The position numbers were made by a program, and so were the translations under genes. From Osmia lignaria lignaria (Eukaryota > Arthropoda > Insecta > Hymenoptera > Megachilidae): DNA of 64,000 bases. This document shows, piece by piece, positions 22,571-35,600 of this stretch. Each line of letters begins with the position of its first letter. Positions within the stretch are counted from its first letter, which is position 1. The DNA is taken from assembly GCF_051020975.1 (NCBI RefSeq), contig NC_135044.1:7814501-7878500 (forward strand), read 5' to 3'. The notes beneath the pieces were generated by a model. That model had not been told where the DNA came from. It made no database searches and saw nothing but the letters and a program-made list of their open reading frames with translations.

Positions 22571-25253
22571 ATGAAAATGGACAACGACAAAAGTACTATG
22601 CTCGCAGTTTTGCAACTGCTTAGAAAATACAATTTGAAGGTACTTTACAAGTAATTTCAATGCCAAATACCTTCTAACCTATTGTTTGTATATAAACATT
22701 GATATATTATAAGTTATTCACGCGTTATTTTCACAGGGAACGGAAGAATTATTCAAAAAAGAAGCTAATTTGACTGATATATCTGCAGATGATGCTCAAC
22801 AGACTGATTCTGAAGTTAACAGTGTACTCTCTGCATATAAAAGCGAAGGAGATCCTGCACTTTATGAGAAAGCATATAGCGAATTGAAGAAATTTGTAGA
22901 AGGTTCTTTAGATATATATAAAGTAAGTTATTGTATGTACAAATTAAACAAGAAGTATACAGAAATAATGAAGTATAATTTGCTATTAAACAGCATGAGT
23001 TGGGTACAATTTTATATCCAGTTTTGGTACATATGTACCTTGAATTGGTTTACAATAATCATTCTGAGGAAGCTAAACAGTTATTGGAAAAGTTTGGTGG
23101 AAATCTAGAAGAATATTACCAAAATGACTTGAAAAGATTATCTAATGTAACAAAACGCGAACAAATGGCTGGAAATGAATTAACAGATACCTTTAAGTAT
23201 GTAATATCAAAGGTTTTTGGATAAATAATTATATCTGGTTCTATAAATGAAATAAAACATTTTATAGGTCCAATCAGTTTATAATCAGAATGTCAAGAGA
23301 TACTCTTTCAATATTAAAAAGACATTTACAAGAAAAGAAACACAGTGTATTACTAAATATCATACAGGAGCATTTATATTTTGATATGTACGAGGGTGTG
23401 GCAAGAAACAAACAACAGATTGATGCTACATCTGGTGCAGTGGTTGGTGAGGCAACAAGACAAGGTAATACCATGGAATGCAATTCTCAAATTCAACATT
23501 AATGAGAATTCGGGTAAAGCATGTTTTTCCATTTCAGATAATAAGGCAAAAGTATATTATGGACTTTTAAAAGAGCCAGACATTCAGTGTATGCCTCCAA
23601 CTGAGGAAGAGGAGGACGATACAGGTGGTGCAGATGGAGATAAACCGAAAAAGAAGAAAGCCAAGAAGGATCCTCTGTTTTCTAAGAAAACCAAATCAGA
23701 TCCGAATGCACCACCTGTTGGTAGAATGCCTTTACCAAATTTGTAAGGAAATTTCTTAGTAAATGTATCATCGTTTCGTATACGGCAAAAGCAACACAAT
23801 GTAATTATGTGCAGAAAAGATGCGGATAAATTGGAAAAGGTAAAAGCACTGAGAGAAGCATCGAAACGCGTTGTACTCGGTCCAGACACCTTACCATCTA
23901 TATGCTTTTATACACTCTTAAACACAGTTCATACGTAAGTTCGCATGAAGATTATTTTGTCGAATTAAAGTTAAGCACGCGTCTAATATGAAACATAGTG
24001 TAACAGCGGCTGAAGTAGCTGAAGACTCGAGTTTACTAGCTATCGGATTCAGTGACTCTTGTATAAAGGTGTGGAGTTTAGTTCCACAAAAATTAAGACT
24101 TATGAAGACAGGCGAACAATTACAGGACATTGATAGAGAAGCAGGTAATATTCGTTGACTACAAGATTTTCATTACTAACATTTAAACCGTATGACGGTA
24201 ATTACAGACGACGTATTGGTAAGAATGATGGATGATCGTACAGCGGAAACATCTAGATCTTTATTCGGACACAATGGTCCCGTGTACAGTTTATCGTTCA
24301 GTCCAGATAGAAATTTACTTCTTTCTTCCTCAGAAGACAGTACAGGTATAACGTGAAATTGATTACATTTTTATAGCTGTACTTGATGGGTAAATATTTC
24401 TAACGCAATGTATTACAGTAAGGCTGTGGTCTTTACACACATGGACTTGCGTGGTATGTTACAAGGGACATTTGTTCCCAGTATGGTGCGTTCGATTTTC
24501 ACCTCATGGTTATTACTTTGCAACTTCCTCTCACGACAAAACTGCCAGACTATGGGCAACCGATTCCCATCAACCTCTTCGAATATTTGCCGGTCACTAT
24601 TCGGATGTAGATGTAAGTTCGTCTTGATTATCCCTTTCTAACGTACAACGAAAGACCGTGAATATTTTTCAGGTAGTTCAGTTTCATCCAAATTCGAATT
24701 ACGTAGCGACCGGTTCCAGCGATATGACAGTAAGATTATGGGACTGCGTAACTGGCAGCCAAGTCAGATTAATGACAGGACACAAAGCTCCGATTTATTC
24801 TCTTGCTTTTTCCGCAGAGGGTCGATTTTTAGCGTCGGCTGGAGCCGATCACCGCGTTTTAGTTTGGGATTTGGCACACGGTCATCTCGTTGCCGCCTTG
24901 TCAAGTCATTCCGGTACTATTCATTGTTTATCGTTTAGCAGAGATGGAAACTTGTTAGTCTCTGGTAAGTACTATCACCATGATTGCACTTTTTAAAAAA
25001 TTCAAAGAACTTTCTTATTGAATGATATACATTTTCAGGCTCGTTAGACTCTACTATAAAATTATGGGATTTCACAAAACTCGCGGAAGAAATGAGCCTA
25101 GAAGACGTGAACGTATCCCATAATCCAGATGTTAAAACAAACGCGGAAGCGTATCTCCTTCGAACGTTCGCGACCAAAAATACTCCGGTCATGACTTTAC
25201 ACTTTTCACGAAGAAATTTACTATTAGGCGTTGGGATGTTCGAATCGACCTAG
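22571..25253 (+). CDS. Taf5: TAF5, WD40 subunit of TFIID
   Basis: Eleven exons: 22,571-22,639, 22,737-22,922, 22,994-23,196, 23,268-23,464, 23,538-23,742, 23,815-23,934, 23,999-24,144, 24,208-24,345, 24,419-24,612, 24,673-24,964 and 25,039-25,253. They sum to 1,965 nt (654 aa) with every phase consistent. The N-terminus is a LisH motif (MLAVLQLLRKYNLKGTEELF). Next comes the TAF5 NTD2 domain (LYPVLVHMYLELVYNNH, EKFGGNLEEYY, LKRHLQEKKHSVLLNIIQEH), then an acidic and Lys-rich linker with SDPNAPP. A C-terminal WD40 propeller follows (for example FHPNSNYVATGSSDMTVRLW, FSAEGRFLASAGADHRVLVW) and ends TPVMTLHFSRRNLLLGVG. TAF5 is a core scaffold of TFIID in the nucleus. The second ATG, two codons in, is an alternative start. 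A TAG ends the frame. Confidence 0.96.
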
Positions 25254-25476
25254 CAATCCTAGTCAATTTTCGTGATCGATTTTTACTGATAAAACACGGT
25301 GTGGCATTGATTCCCTATTATTGTAATATAACATTTGTTAATACACTTTTTCACATTGATCATTCGATATGTTTAAATTATACTTACCCATTTCTTGTCG
25401 TTAAATAGCACAAGATTTGCTCCATGTTTCTTCCTCGCGTTGAAACAAGAACACCGTAGTTTCTATAACTTCCTAT

Positions 25477-25482
25477 AATAAA
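25477..25482 (+). terminator. Candidate poly(A) signal of TAF5
   Basis: AATAAA about 225 nt after the TAF5 stop codon, the first clear hexamer on this strand. Confidence 0.45.
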
Positions 25483-26442
25483 TGAAGGAACATCCAATCC
25501 ATTTAAAAAGACAGAGTCCATTCAAAGTCAACAGCACTCTCGTCGGGAGACAAGATGGATGTAATCAATTCAAAGATCCAAGTAACGAACTTCAATTACA
25601 ACTAGAATATGGATGGACCGGGTACAGGCACCACTTGGTAATCACTGGATTTCACGCATCCATATTCTATTTTCATGATTAAATCAACTTAGAACACCTA
25701 TCGCAATTGAATCTATTACTTGCATCGTATTGTATTTTCATGAACATTCATCAGATTATCTATCCCATAAAACAATACCATCTACAGGAATTTCCAAGGT
25801 ATGTAACCATCCGAACAATCTCGACCAAGTGAAATGAAAAATTTCAAAACAAGGTGAAACTGTTTTTCGAATAGATTCTCCCGAAGACGATCAACGGTGA
25901 TCGGCACCGAGGGTTTCATTTACGAGAAGATATTTATAACTGACCGACATCGCTCTTCAAAAGCGCATCATTCAAAATAAAAAGGTGGCTGAATACTAAG
26001 ACCGAATGTGCTCGTTAGTTCGAAGGTCGAGCAAGAGAAGGTTTGAATAATGAAATCTGAGCTTTCTGAAAAGGAGCGTTCTCCATTCCAGTTGATTGTA
26101 TGATACTAGGTCGTTGCGTTCGAATACGAGTAGATCGTTAAAATGTGAACGAAGACGTGTCTTTCATTCATACGGCACGTGCGATCGTATGGAATTTAAG
26201 TTTTCCTTAACTGAAAGGCGTCCCATCGCTTATTTCTTCTGGAATTATGTTCTTCTTTGAATCTTCCAAGACCAAAGCCTGGGAGGCTTCGCCTCTGCCA
26301 CTTAATCTCGACTAAGAAGTTGAACAGAAGTAGAAGATTTAAAGGGTCGCATACAACCAACACTTGATTCACGCGAGAAATTTATTTCCGATTGTTGATA
26401 CGCTTACTTCTATCACAGCATACAGACGTAAGTTATACGCGC

Positions 26443-26578
26443 TTTTTTTTTTTTTTTACCATACGTGTGTGTACGTGGTATGTATGTATGTATGTAGGTA
26501 ATACCCTCTCTGCATACGTGGCTCCGTGTGTGCGTACGTGAAATGATGGCTTTTTTTTCTTTTTTTTTTTTTTTTTTT
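26443..26578. repeat. Poly(T) runs with a (TATG)n microsatellite
   Basis: Two long T runs (26,443-26,457 and 26,551-26,578, the latter broken by one C) flank GT- and TATG-rich sequence. Simple sequence only; no retroelement body or target duplication is seen around it. Confidence 0.8.
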
Positions 26579-27590
26579 AGTAATTTAACACTTTCGTAAT
26601 AGGGTTACAATGTATGCGTTGTCGTTCCCGTCTTCTCTTCTTCGTTTCTTTTCGCATTCGTTTAAACTGATAATCAACTATACATCGATCTCTACATTCC
26701 CAGTCAAGCCTCGCGCATCGATATCAAACCTAGGGTTACATGTGTGATTTAACTATATGTTATATCATCTTCGTTAATGTACTTATGAAATCTGGATAGA
26801 TTTACGTTCTCGCGAGTTAACGCAGGAGTATAGGCTGACCCGGCATCAAATTGAAAATCAATTGATCCGAAAGGAACTGTATCGAGCTATACTCTTACGT
26901 TAACGCATAAATGGTGGTTCCGTATTTCTTAGAAAAAACGATGGAATTATCGACGGATCGACGCAGATTACACCGATCGGTTTAATAAAAACGATTCGGA
27001 AGGATTTCGTGATAATGCGTTGGTTGATTTTGGTCGTGATCCTTAGAATAAATTGCATATGAATATCGTTTAAACCCGATAATTAATTATAAAAATTATA
27101 GAGTAAAACGGATTTAAAAAAACTGACAAATATCGGTGGAAATAATTCTCTTCACTTTTTTTGTTTGTTTTTTGGACTTTTTAAAAATGTTTTCCTCTCT
27201 TCTTCTGGCGTGTTTTCTTTCCTCTCTTTTTTCCAGTACATCACAGCGTGTTTCATTTCTTTCAGTTCCGTTTTTCCCCCCGATGTTCACATGCGATTTA
27301 TGTAATATCGTTTATAGGACTTTGTACTAGGACCGGCCGTTTTCTTTCTTCATCTTCTTCTCTTCGCCAAATTCTGTTCTGCGTCGTTTCTCGTCGTGGA
27401 CGTTTGTGGCACTCGTTCGGCAACCGACCGTAATAAAAAATTCTCTCCCGATGCAAATTACAAGTTTTTTCCCTACATCGTTTTAAAAGCATATACTCGT
27501 ACGTATCTCGCATTCTTCTCTTCCCTTAGTTTCTACTATATAGTTCTCTCACGCTCTGTATGCTTCTCGTTTTCACGCGTTGCTTTAAAC

Positions 27591-27592
<2 letters not shown>

Positions 27593-27621
<29 letters not shown>
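27593..27621. repeat. Poly(A) run of 29
   Basis: An uninterrupted A tract on the plus strand. No coding remnant is found on its 5' side that would mark it as the tail of a retrocopy. Confidence 0.85.
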
Positions 27622-27623
<2 letters not shown>

Positions 27624-28042
27624 AAACGTGTTCTCCTAGAGCTACTTAATACCGCAGTTTTTATCATGAGAACCATATACACGAGCGTTCGAACTTTTCA
27701 TCGATTTCATTTACCATTTGTTCGATATAAGTACATGGTTATTTACGCCTCGACAAAAGGTAAATCATCGTCGGAAGATTCGAAGAACTCTGTACCCGCT
27801 CGTCCGTTAAATGCCTTCAAATTGGTCTACGGAATTTAATACGATTATTGCGTACATATTTTCACGCGCATTCACGCGCCACCAAATTGGGGAACATTCA
27901 GTCGACAGAATACGTCGTCTGGTATCCTTTTACTTTTCTTTCTTCTCTTCGCAAGGGAATTAAAGAGGCCAGCGAGGTAGGCGTATTTAAAAATCCTGTA
28001 TATTCACACGGTGGTCTCGATATTGGCGATGATGGCGTATTG

Positions 28043-31000
28043 TCAACAAATACTATCCTTCCCGTAATTCTCCAGATACATCTCCTGCGGTGTGGCGAGG
28101 TTGTACCGTCCGCTAAGCCGGCTTCCGGTAAGACCGTTGTTGTGATGGGTGTGATTCACGTGGAGATGGTTCACGTTCAGAGCGACGTTCTTTTTTTTCT
28201 TCCGAGCCTTGTGTCGGTACAGGCAGTACTTGAGGCAGCCGGTAGCAAGTAGAAGGATCAAAAATATACCTAGAGCACCGGCGCCCACGGCCACGTAAAG
28301 CAACGTCACCCCGAAACGATAAGAACAGTTGGCCTCCTCTTCGTCGAAGCCGGAAGGACAATGACGAATACCGTCGCACCATAAAACTGAACTGATACAA
28401 GCCTGGATCTCCGGGCATCTAGGGAACGAATTGAGAAAACGTTAAGTCGAATGTATTCATTATCATACCTATACCATGGAAGATGGTCTGTCTTACCTGT
28501 AAGGACAATCTTCATGGGGTAATATCGTAAAAACGTTTGGCCCGACGCTAGGGCTAGGGGATCTCTTGGAAATGGCCATCCACGTAACAGCGTAGAAACC
28601 AGGCTCTCTTTGAAGAAATTCCACGACGAAGCTCCTGGAATGTTGCGCCATTGCCACACTGGCGTTCACAGCGCTGTAATTCCATCCCCCGGAGAAGAAG
28701 TCCACCGTTCTAGCGGTGTCGACACCACCCTCCGGACAAATTACGCTGCGATCCCTCGTGTTAGCCGCCGAGTAAACGACGATGCGATTCAACGTGGTGC
28801 ATTCTTCAACGTTGTCCAGAGTGATGCTGTACCCGGTGGTCCTCAAGTACAAATAGTTGATCCTCGCGTCTTCCGGCTCGATCAGCCACGGCTCGTTCAC
28901 GCACTGGGTCGCGGTTAAGTCCTCCGTGTTGGTAAGGATCTCCTCGACCGCGGCAACGCCAGGAAGAACTCGCGGAAGCGGACTTCGAAGGGATATTTCA
29001 CCGCTGGTCCCGCGTAAACGGCGTTCCTCCAGTTTCGTGGAACATCCTTGCTCGCTGGTATCCGCACCTAACGGAACGAAACGGTACTCTCCCTCGAAGA
29101 AGAAGTCCTTGTAGTCTTGGGTGACGTTCATCAGCGTTACCGTGAACCGAACTTCAACCACGTTGGATGTTAGAGTCCTCAGCAGGATCCTTTCGGTGAC
29201 GTTCGAACACAGACAGTCGCGGACCTTGATAAAAGAGAAAATGAAGTTAGATTGATCTGTAATCAGATGGTTATTATATTAAAACATATGTACCAGTTCA
29301 ACCCCTTGCCAGGGATACTCGGCGACGACCAGCTCCGCGGTGCCTATCTTCATTGCGTCGACGACCCGTCGGTCGCAGGTCCACCTATTCACCAACGGGT
29401 CCACGTACGAGGAACATCCTTTCTCTCCGAACGAGGCTCTCGTTACAGACAGTTCTATCCTGTGATCTGGCTCGGCCTCGAAACGATACACACAGCTAAC
29501 GTTTTGCGCACCACCGCGTCCATAGAAGAACACACTTTTCGGCGACGCGAATTTCCCTAACTTGGCGGACGACGAGAGTGAAGAGGAGGAGGATAATGAG
29601 GACGTGGAAGACGTGGATGATGTCGACGAGGGACCGAACACGTGGTTACACGAAGCCGACTCGTGCACGAACTCGTATCGCAGTACAAAGCTTATCGGAT
29701 AAAGTGCACTTCCTTGATGTAGAATATGTTCCAGGGTTAGATCCCTGCCGCTGGATACGTAGCTCTCCGCGAGACTGCAAGGCCTCGCGTGACGACTTCC
29801 GTTTCGCAGCAGGCTGTGATCGCATAAGCGAGGAGTGTCGTCCTTGCAGAATTGCCCCATCAGTGTAATATTCTGTGAATAAATAATCAATTCAAGTAAA
29901 GGAGTTTGAAGGAAATAATCAATTGGACCAGTACCTTACGCATGGAAACTAATTTATCTATCGTGTGATCACCGTCCCATATGAGAAGCTTCGCGTTACA
30001 GTCCGAAGCAACGTCGATGCTTGAGGCGGCATCAGCAGTGGCAGCATAATATTTGACAAAGGACAGCCAAACGATTTCGTTCGGCTTGCCTTGGAAGTGA
30101 TAACGGCAGGTCGTGTTTGGAGGTAAGGAGTGTTTAGGATTCTCCACGACACCTGATAAACTTTCTTCGCTGGATATATAAAAATCGCAATTGTTGTTCT
30201 CCTTCACGAAACTTCTCGATTTCTCGTCCACGAAGAGCACCTGTAAATCAACGTTCATTTATTGCAATAAAATGTAAGAATAATTTGGACACTGGGACTA
30301 GATAATCGGTACCTGAACCTCGAGCTCAAAGCCCGGTAGAAACGACAGAGGAACCGGATGAAAAGGATTGTCGTAGGGGGACGTGTGAAACTCTAGGAGC
30401 ATCGTGTTGTGACTGCTAACGATATCCGGCACGGCGTCTCCTCCGCAAAGCCTAACCAACACCTTGTCGGTGGTCGAACCACCATCGTACACCGTCAAAT
30501 AATCTTGCACCACGTTGCATTCATCCCAGACTCTGCGGTAAATAAATTAATCCCTGTATAATTGCAGCGACTCGAGGCTTGGTACATATAGCAAGATCAA
30601 CGAGAATTGTACCTGAGTATCCTCTGACTGCGATCGTACTTCACGACCTGATCTTTAATGTGTATTTTATGACTGTTCCGTTGACTCACAGCCAGCAAAG
30701 GCCGGTGTCCGGGCGGTGCTCGATTCTGTTCCACCCGGTAATAACAGGTCACGTTTCTGGGATAAACACCGGGATAATTCGGCGATTGAAGTCGACAGGC
30801 TCTGATGTCGCATTTGGTGAGGACACGGTCGCAGTAGGTGCCGTTCACCAGCTCTCCTCGCCACGTGGACATGCTGCTATTCCCGTATCTGAGATGAGCC
30901 TCGCTACGTCTGAGGAACTTGTACGACAATTTGAAGTCGAAATTGTAGCCGATACCCTGTTAATAATCAAGTTGAGTATCAATTATATTCGTAGACACTG

Positions 31001-32600
31001 GAGGTTTCTTTAATTTATCAATGGGGGTGACCCCGATACCTTTCCATGGTTGTACAGTTTAGATGGAAAGACACGGATAGACTCAGATGGTTTAATTTAA
31101 CCCTGCCAAGGAAAGAAATCGTTCCTTACCTGCTCGGACAGTCGCAGCAAATACAGCGTCAAATTGATGGAAGGCGTTTCGCTGTAGTAAACAGTGTATC
31201 CCCACGCGCTACCGCACCATTGCCCTCCGGTCGCTGGACGACCCTCCTCACGGATGGTCATGTAACCATCCGGACAGCCCTCCGACGTGAACGATGTGAA
31301 TCGTCCGACGGTGAACGTGTCGAATGTTAGCTGTAATTTCAAACGTATTAAGACAATTATATATTTTTATACTTCATTAATAGAATATAATCATTTGTTT
31401 GATTTACTGACATGAAATTGATACAAGACACAAGGTTATTAGAGTGCAAGATTGAAAAACATTGAAGGATATTCCATTGGGTTTCTATGTTTTAGAAACG
31501 GCAAAAGAGTAATCACAGTTTCGAAACTGATATCATTGCATTCCACGCACAGAGAAGCGAGCATTAAAGAAACATATCAAAAGGACAAACACTGAACTAA
31601 ACAAACTTACAAAAAGAATTTCGAGAGACAATCTATTTTCGCTAAAACACCACACGTGCACGTGAGTATATGTGTATCCTAGTAGTAGACAAGTAAATTA
31701 TTATCCGCCACTTAGTGTCCATCCACTGCGCCACAGGATCAGCAATTATTTTGTTCTTTTTCTTGTCTCCCACCTGAACTAGGTCTCCTAGATCAGAACC
31801 GGCGGCGGTGAAGTTCAGATGGCACAAGAACGGCAGTCGATCCTCCCTTGGCCGACGTACTTCCACTCTGTAGGTCCGGCCAACGTCACCGTACAAGGTT
31901 CTATTGCACGCTGAAAAGCCACGCGGAAGGCGTACGATCAAACTTTCTCATATCAAGTGAAAGAAGAAGGGTTGAACGAAAAACTCACGGCTACAGTATC
32001 TCGGCTCGTCGGACTTGTCGCCGCAGTCATCTTCGCCATCGCAGTACTTGTCCTGAGCGACGCAGTTCCCGGTGCCGCACAGGTACTCGGACGGCCTGCG
32101 TGAGGAACATAAAATGAAATATCTATTTTTCTAAACCAGGCCTGTCCAAGTAGGGGAAATTACTCCTGGAACACATGTTTTTGGTCCCCTTCCAACGCTG
32201 CTCCTTCAAGTAAGGTGGGACGGTTCCGACTATCATCTCTCCGTCTTTCCTACCGTCTTTGGTAGTCGGAACCGTCCCATCTTACTTGAAGGAGCAGCGT
32301 TGGAAGGGGACCCAAAACATGTGTTCCAGGAGTCGATTACCCTACTTGGACAGGCTTATTCTAAACAACCGAGACCGTCTAACGCAAACTGTACCTGCAG
32401 ACGGGCACATTCTCCAGGCTGGTCGTCGGCGTGGTGGTCACACTCGACGAGGACTCGGACGACGTCAGGCTCGGATAGACCGGGTAACCAGGATATCCGG
32501 AATAGTCGGAGGATATTCCAGGATGGTAACTAGCGGAGCCAGCCTCGATCGAGGCCGTGATCGCGGCTGCGATCAGCAGCAACCGCCGACACATCAACAT
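28043..32600 (-). CDS. Type I membrane protein, LDLa - five CUB - LDLa - TM
   Basis: Ten exons: 32,600-32,395, 32,095-31,989, 31,910-31,774, 31,330-31,130, 30,956-30,613, 30,532-30,313, 30,240-29,935, 29,872-29,294, 29,224-28,497 and 28,418-28,043. They total 3,204 nt (1,067 aa) with matching phases throughout. A signal peptide (RLLLIAAAITASI) is followed by a Ser/Thr-rich spacer. An LDLa module follows at about 66-103 (CGTGNC, then YCDGEDDCGDKSDE). Five divergent CUB domains come next, recognised by YPGVYPRNVTCYYRV, LTVYDGG, LSFVKYY, CVYRFEA and similar pieces. A second LDLa sits next to the membrane (WCDGIRHCPSGFDEEEANC, about 945-974). A TM helix spans about 980-1003, and the 64-residue tail is Lys- then His/Asn-rich. 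A Ser run lies in the exon at 29,560-29,630. The layout resembles receptor-clustering proteins such as C. elegans LEV-10 and the Neto family; orthology is not shown. The acceptor just before the ATG (TTTTCCAG at about 32,613) implies an upstream non-coding exon. Confidence 0.88.
32129..32366. mobile_element. hAT-like fold-back MITE, 222 bp, with 8-bp target duplication
   Basis: The element spans 32,137-32,358 and is flanked by direct repeats TTCTAAAC at 32,129-32,136 and 32,359-32,366. Almost its whole length is an inverted repeat: arms 32,140-32,232 and 32,263-32,354 match with only a few differences and enclose a loop of about 30 bp. The left end reads CAGGCCTGTCCAAGTAGGG; the right end is the same from its fourth or fifth base. 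An 8-bp duplication and a CAGG-type end fit the hAT superfamily. It has no open frame, so it is non-autonomous. It fills most of the first CUB-gene intron in which it sits (32,096-32,394). Confidence 0.85.
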
Positions 32601-35600
32601 GCCCCCTCACCCTGGAAAACATCAAAATATAATTCTTATTAATTTTGTCCAAAAATTGAAAATACTCAAAAATCCCTTGGTAGACTAAAGTAACATAGTC
32701 GGTTTTTAACGAAGATGAATCCTGGATCCTGTTAATTCTGTTTAACCCTTTCTATTTATCTCTGAAAGAGGGATAAGTTTCCTCATTTCCGTAACGAATA
32801 ACCAGTTCCCTTAGCTTATCTCGTCCGTTTATCATTTTTCCTGCTGCCTCGGCCGTTTTCGATGACAAACGGACGGAAATGAAGTCGGGACAAAAAGGAG
32901 GGTCGGGCAAGGAGATATCCTCGTAAAAGATAAGCGGATTTAAGCGAGAAACTGCGTATGGTACGCGTGCCTCTAAATGCTTCGTATATTAAACCGAAGA
33001 AGAGAATCTGGGCCAAAGGCAGTCGAGGAATATGGTAATTTGCCTGCTACCTAACAGTGTCACCGGAACTGGAAGGAACTTTCGCGCACGGTCCATTCGA
33101 TATAGCGAGGAGAGCATCCAACGGTGAACGTTTAGTGGATCAAGCGATTTTCTAAATTGTCGGTAAATTATGAATGCCAGTCGCGGCGTGGCTGGTCCGA
33201 CAGCGAACAAAGAGAAACGATATGGGATCGTGGTGCTCGTAGCACAACCAGCAATAACACGGTGGACCAGGCACTGTACCCTGATTCCCTCTGAGACTAC
33301 CGGCGGTTAATTCACAATGAATTTTCGCAAACACGCCGGTTTTCCCCTGGACAATAGAACAAACGAGGTGGACGTTGAACTATAGACCAGCCGGCATGTG
33401 AACAGTCCTAGGAATAAATACATAGAAGGTACTCGAGTAACCGTGCTCGCCGTTTCTTAACAAAATAAAAGAACAGAAAATAAAGCCACGGTTGCACGTG
33501 GACCCGTGAAGGTAAAGGAGTTAGAGAATCGGTTGCGATCGGTATTCCAGAGTGAAAAACCGGTGTCCCAGCAAGCAACCGGAAAGGAAGAAGCAGCCGT
33601 GGGTTAAATTGCCCGCACCGGCATCGAAATTGGGTCGGTGCACGAGAAAATCGACTGCAGATTGAGAGGACCTCTTCGCGGTGGATCAATCCACCCCCCG
33701 CCTGGCCTCCTTCTTTTTCTCCTGCTCGTTTCCATCGATGCGAAATTGGGGCTGGTGGCCATCGTCGGCCAAGAATAGGCAAAGGATCGTGGATCGACGA
33801 TTCCTCTCTCTCTCCTCTCTTGCAGATGGTTGCGGTACCCGGTGGAGATCCACCGTCGGAAAGAATGATTTTGCGTAACAACCGAACACCCTTTCGCTCC
33901 AGTTCGGTTGTATACACCGTTACAACGCATTTAGACCAGCTGTGTACAACGGTCTCCACATAAATTGGCCGTGTGTTTTCGCCGACAGCCTCTCGAATCG
34001 ATGATCGCACCAGCGAATCCTGTAATTGGACCTGCTGACTTTACTTCCTTCGAGATAGCGTACCAGAGGAGAAGATTGATACGCTGAAGATGACTATCGA
34101 GTCTTTTATAAACATACCTGGATTAGAATTTTTCAAGATATCCTCCTGAAAGTATGCGTCAAGATTTCCGCAAAAGTCAAACTTTGTCGTTATTCCTGGC
34201 AGCGGTGTGCGCCGATAAAAGCTCGTTAATTTCCATGCTGCTCGGCTGCACATTGAAATTCTTGGCCGGGGAAGCGGCAGAAGGTACGGTCGGAAAAACT
34301 AGGCAACTCCAGCCTTCTTGCTCGATTCAGTTCCATTAACAATTCCCATCGGTACCCTTTAATCTTCCCCCGAAATAAGGACGCGAAATCATTCCGGGCA
34401 CGGAGGGTTCGAGCCACCTTCCGGTCGGTTGGCAAACGACGCTCCTCTTTCCGCGTTATTGATCACGCGGCACTATTTTTACGATCAATTCCTGTCGGAT
34501 CAATATGGACGGTTTCGGTTGCTTGCCAGATAGATAGGATCCTCGGTTGTAATTCAACGAGACCGCGAATCGGTCATCTCGCCTCGGTATCCCTCGTAAA
34601 TTCCCACGAAGAAGCTACAACCTGTTGCTTAATTATACCTTCTCGCGATCCTCCTCTTTTCATCTCGATTGGTATGCAAGCCTCGCAAATCGATCGTTGG
34701 TTGAACCTGGTGCTATCGGCCTATACGCGATCCAAAGAGTCCCGTGGTACTCTGGCTCGCTTTCAGTAGTTTCGTCCTTTGATCAGGTGGCTCGAAAAAT
34801 TCACCTACGCTATCCTTGCTCGAAGTGGATTGGGATCGACTGGCTCGGGAAGCATTACATTCGATCCTCGACAATGTCTATCCAGCTTTAGGCTCGTCAC
34901 TTTGTCCGCGAGTCGTGTGTACGGCTCGTTCGTTGAATGCAACCTTTCGATCGGACAGGGAAAAGTGCCAGGAAAAAGCGACGATTACCAAGGATATATA
35001 AGTGATACAACAGGCAGATACGGTAGGAGTGTAGAAAAAGCGAGGGAAAGCTTGCGGATAAGTCACTTTCCACACGAGAGATTTCATAACGAGGTTCCTG
35101 CCGGTGTACCGCGTGGGGCAACAGCAATAACGCGATATTAAAAATTACTGGTAATAAATAAGGAGGAAATTGCTGCGCGGAAGATGGAGGATTTTCAGAA
35201 TGTATTACGGATCTGCAGTGGATTAAAGAGAAGCTTCTGGAAAAAAAATAGAGAGAAGAGTAATTAGCACCTTTGATTACACCACTGGGCTCGTGTGTTA
35301 AATAGAGTCGTTATTTTCGAGGATCCAAGGATCTTATATGGACCCCTATGGACGTCATATTGTACTTACTTACTGGGGTTTGATGAGGAGAATGTATCAA
35401 CCAATAGTCAGACATGCAGTGTCTTCGAAATATCAGACCTTCAGTGACCATTTGATATGCAACACCTGATATATAACAAATGAAACTTTAAAGAATGAAT
35501 AGATTTAATTGAATACAAACCAAAAGCGTACTCTTGAAAGAGCAGGGAGAACATAGGCAAACAGGAGGTCAGTGTCCCTTGTTGGTTTTGCAAACCGAAC

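Larger units (their letters stand above)
25254..28042. other. Intergenic and 3' region between TAF5 and the CUB gene
   Basis: 2.8 kb with no supportable coding sequence. A TAF5 poly(A) signal candidate is at 25,477-25,482. The CUB gene on the minus strand ends at 28,043, so the right part probably includes its 3' UTR. The stretch carries T runs at 26,443-26,457 and 26,551-26,578, a (TATG)n block near 26,479-26,497 and an A run of 29 at 27,593-27,621. A short C/T-rich tract at about 27,330-27,370 makes spurious open frames. Confidence 0.45.

Noticed and set aside
27396..27839. 147-aa plus-strand frame
   Set aside because: It reads straight through the 29-base A run, which supplies a poly-Lys block, and shows no domain.
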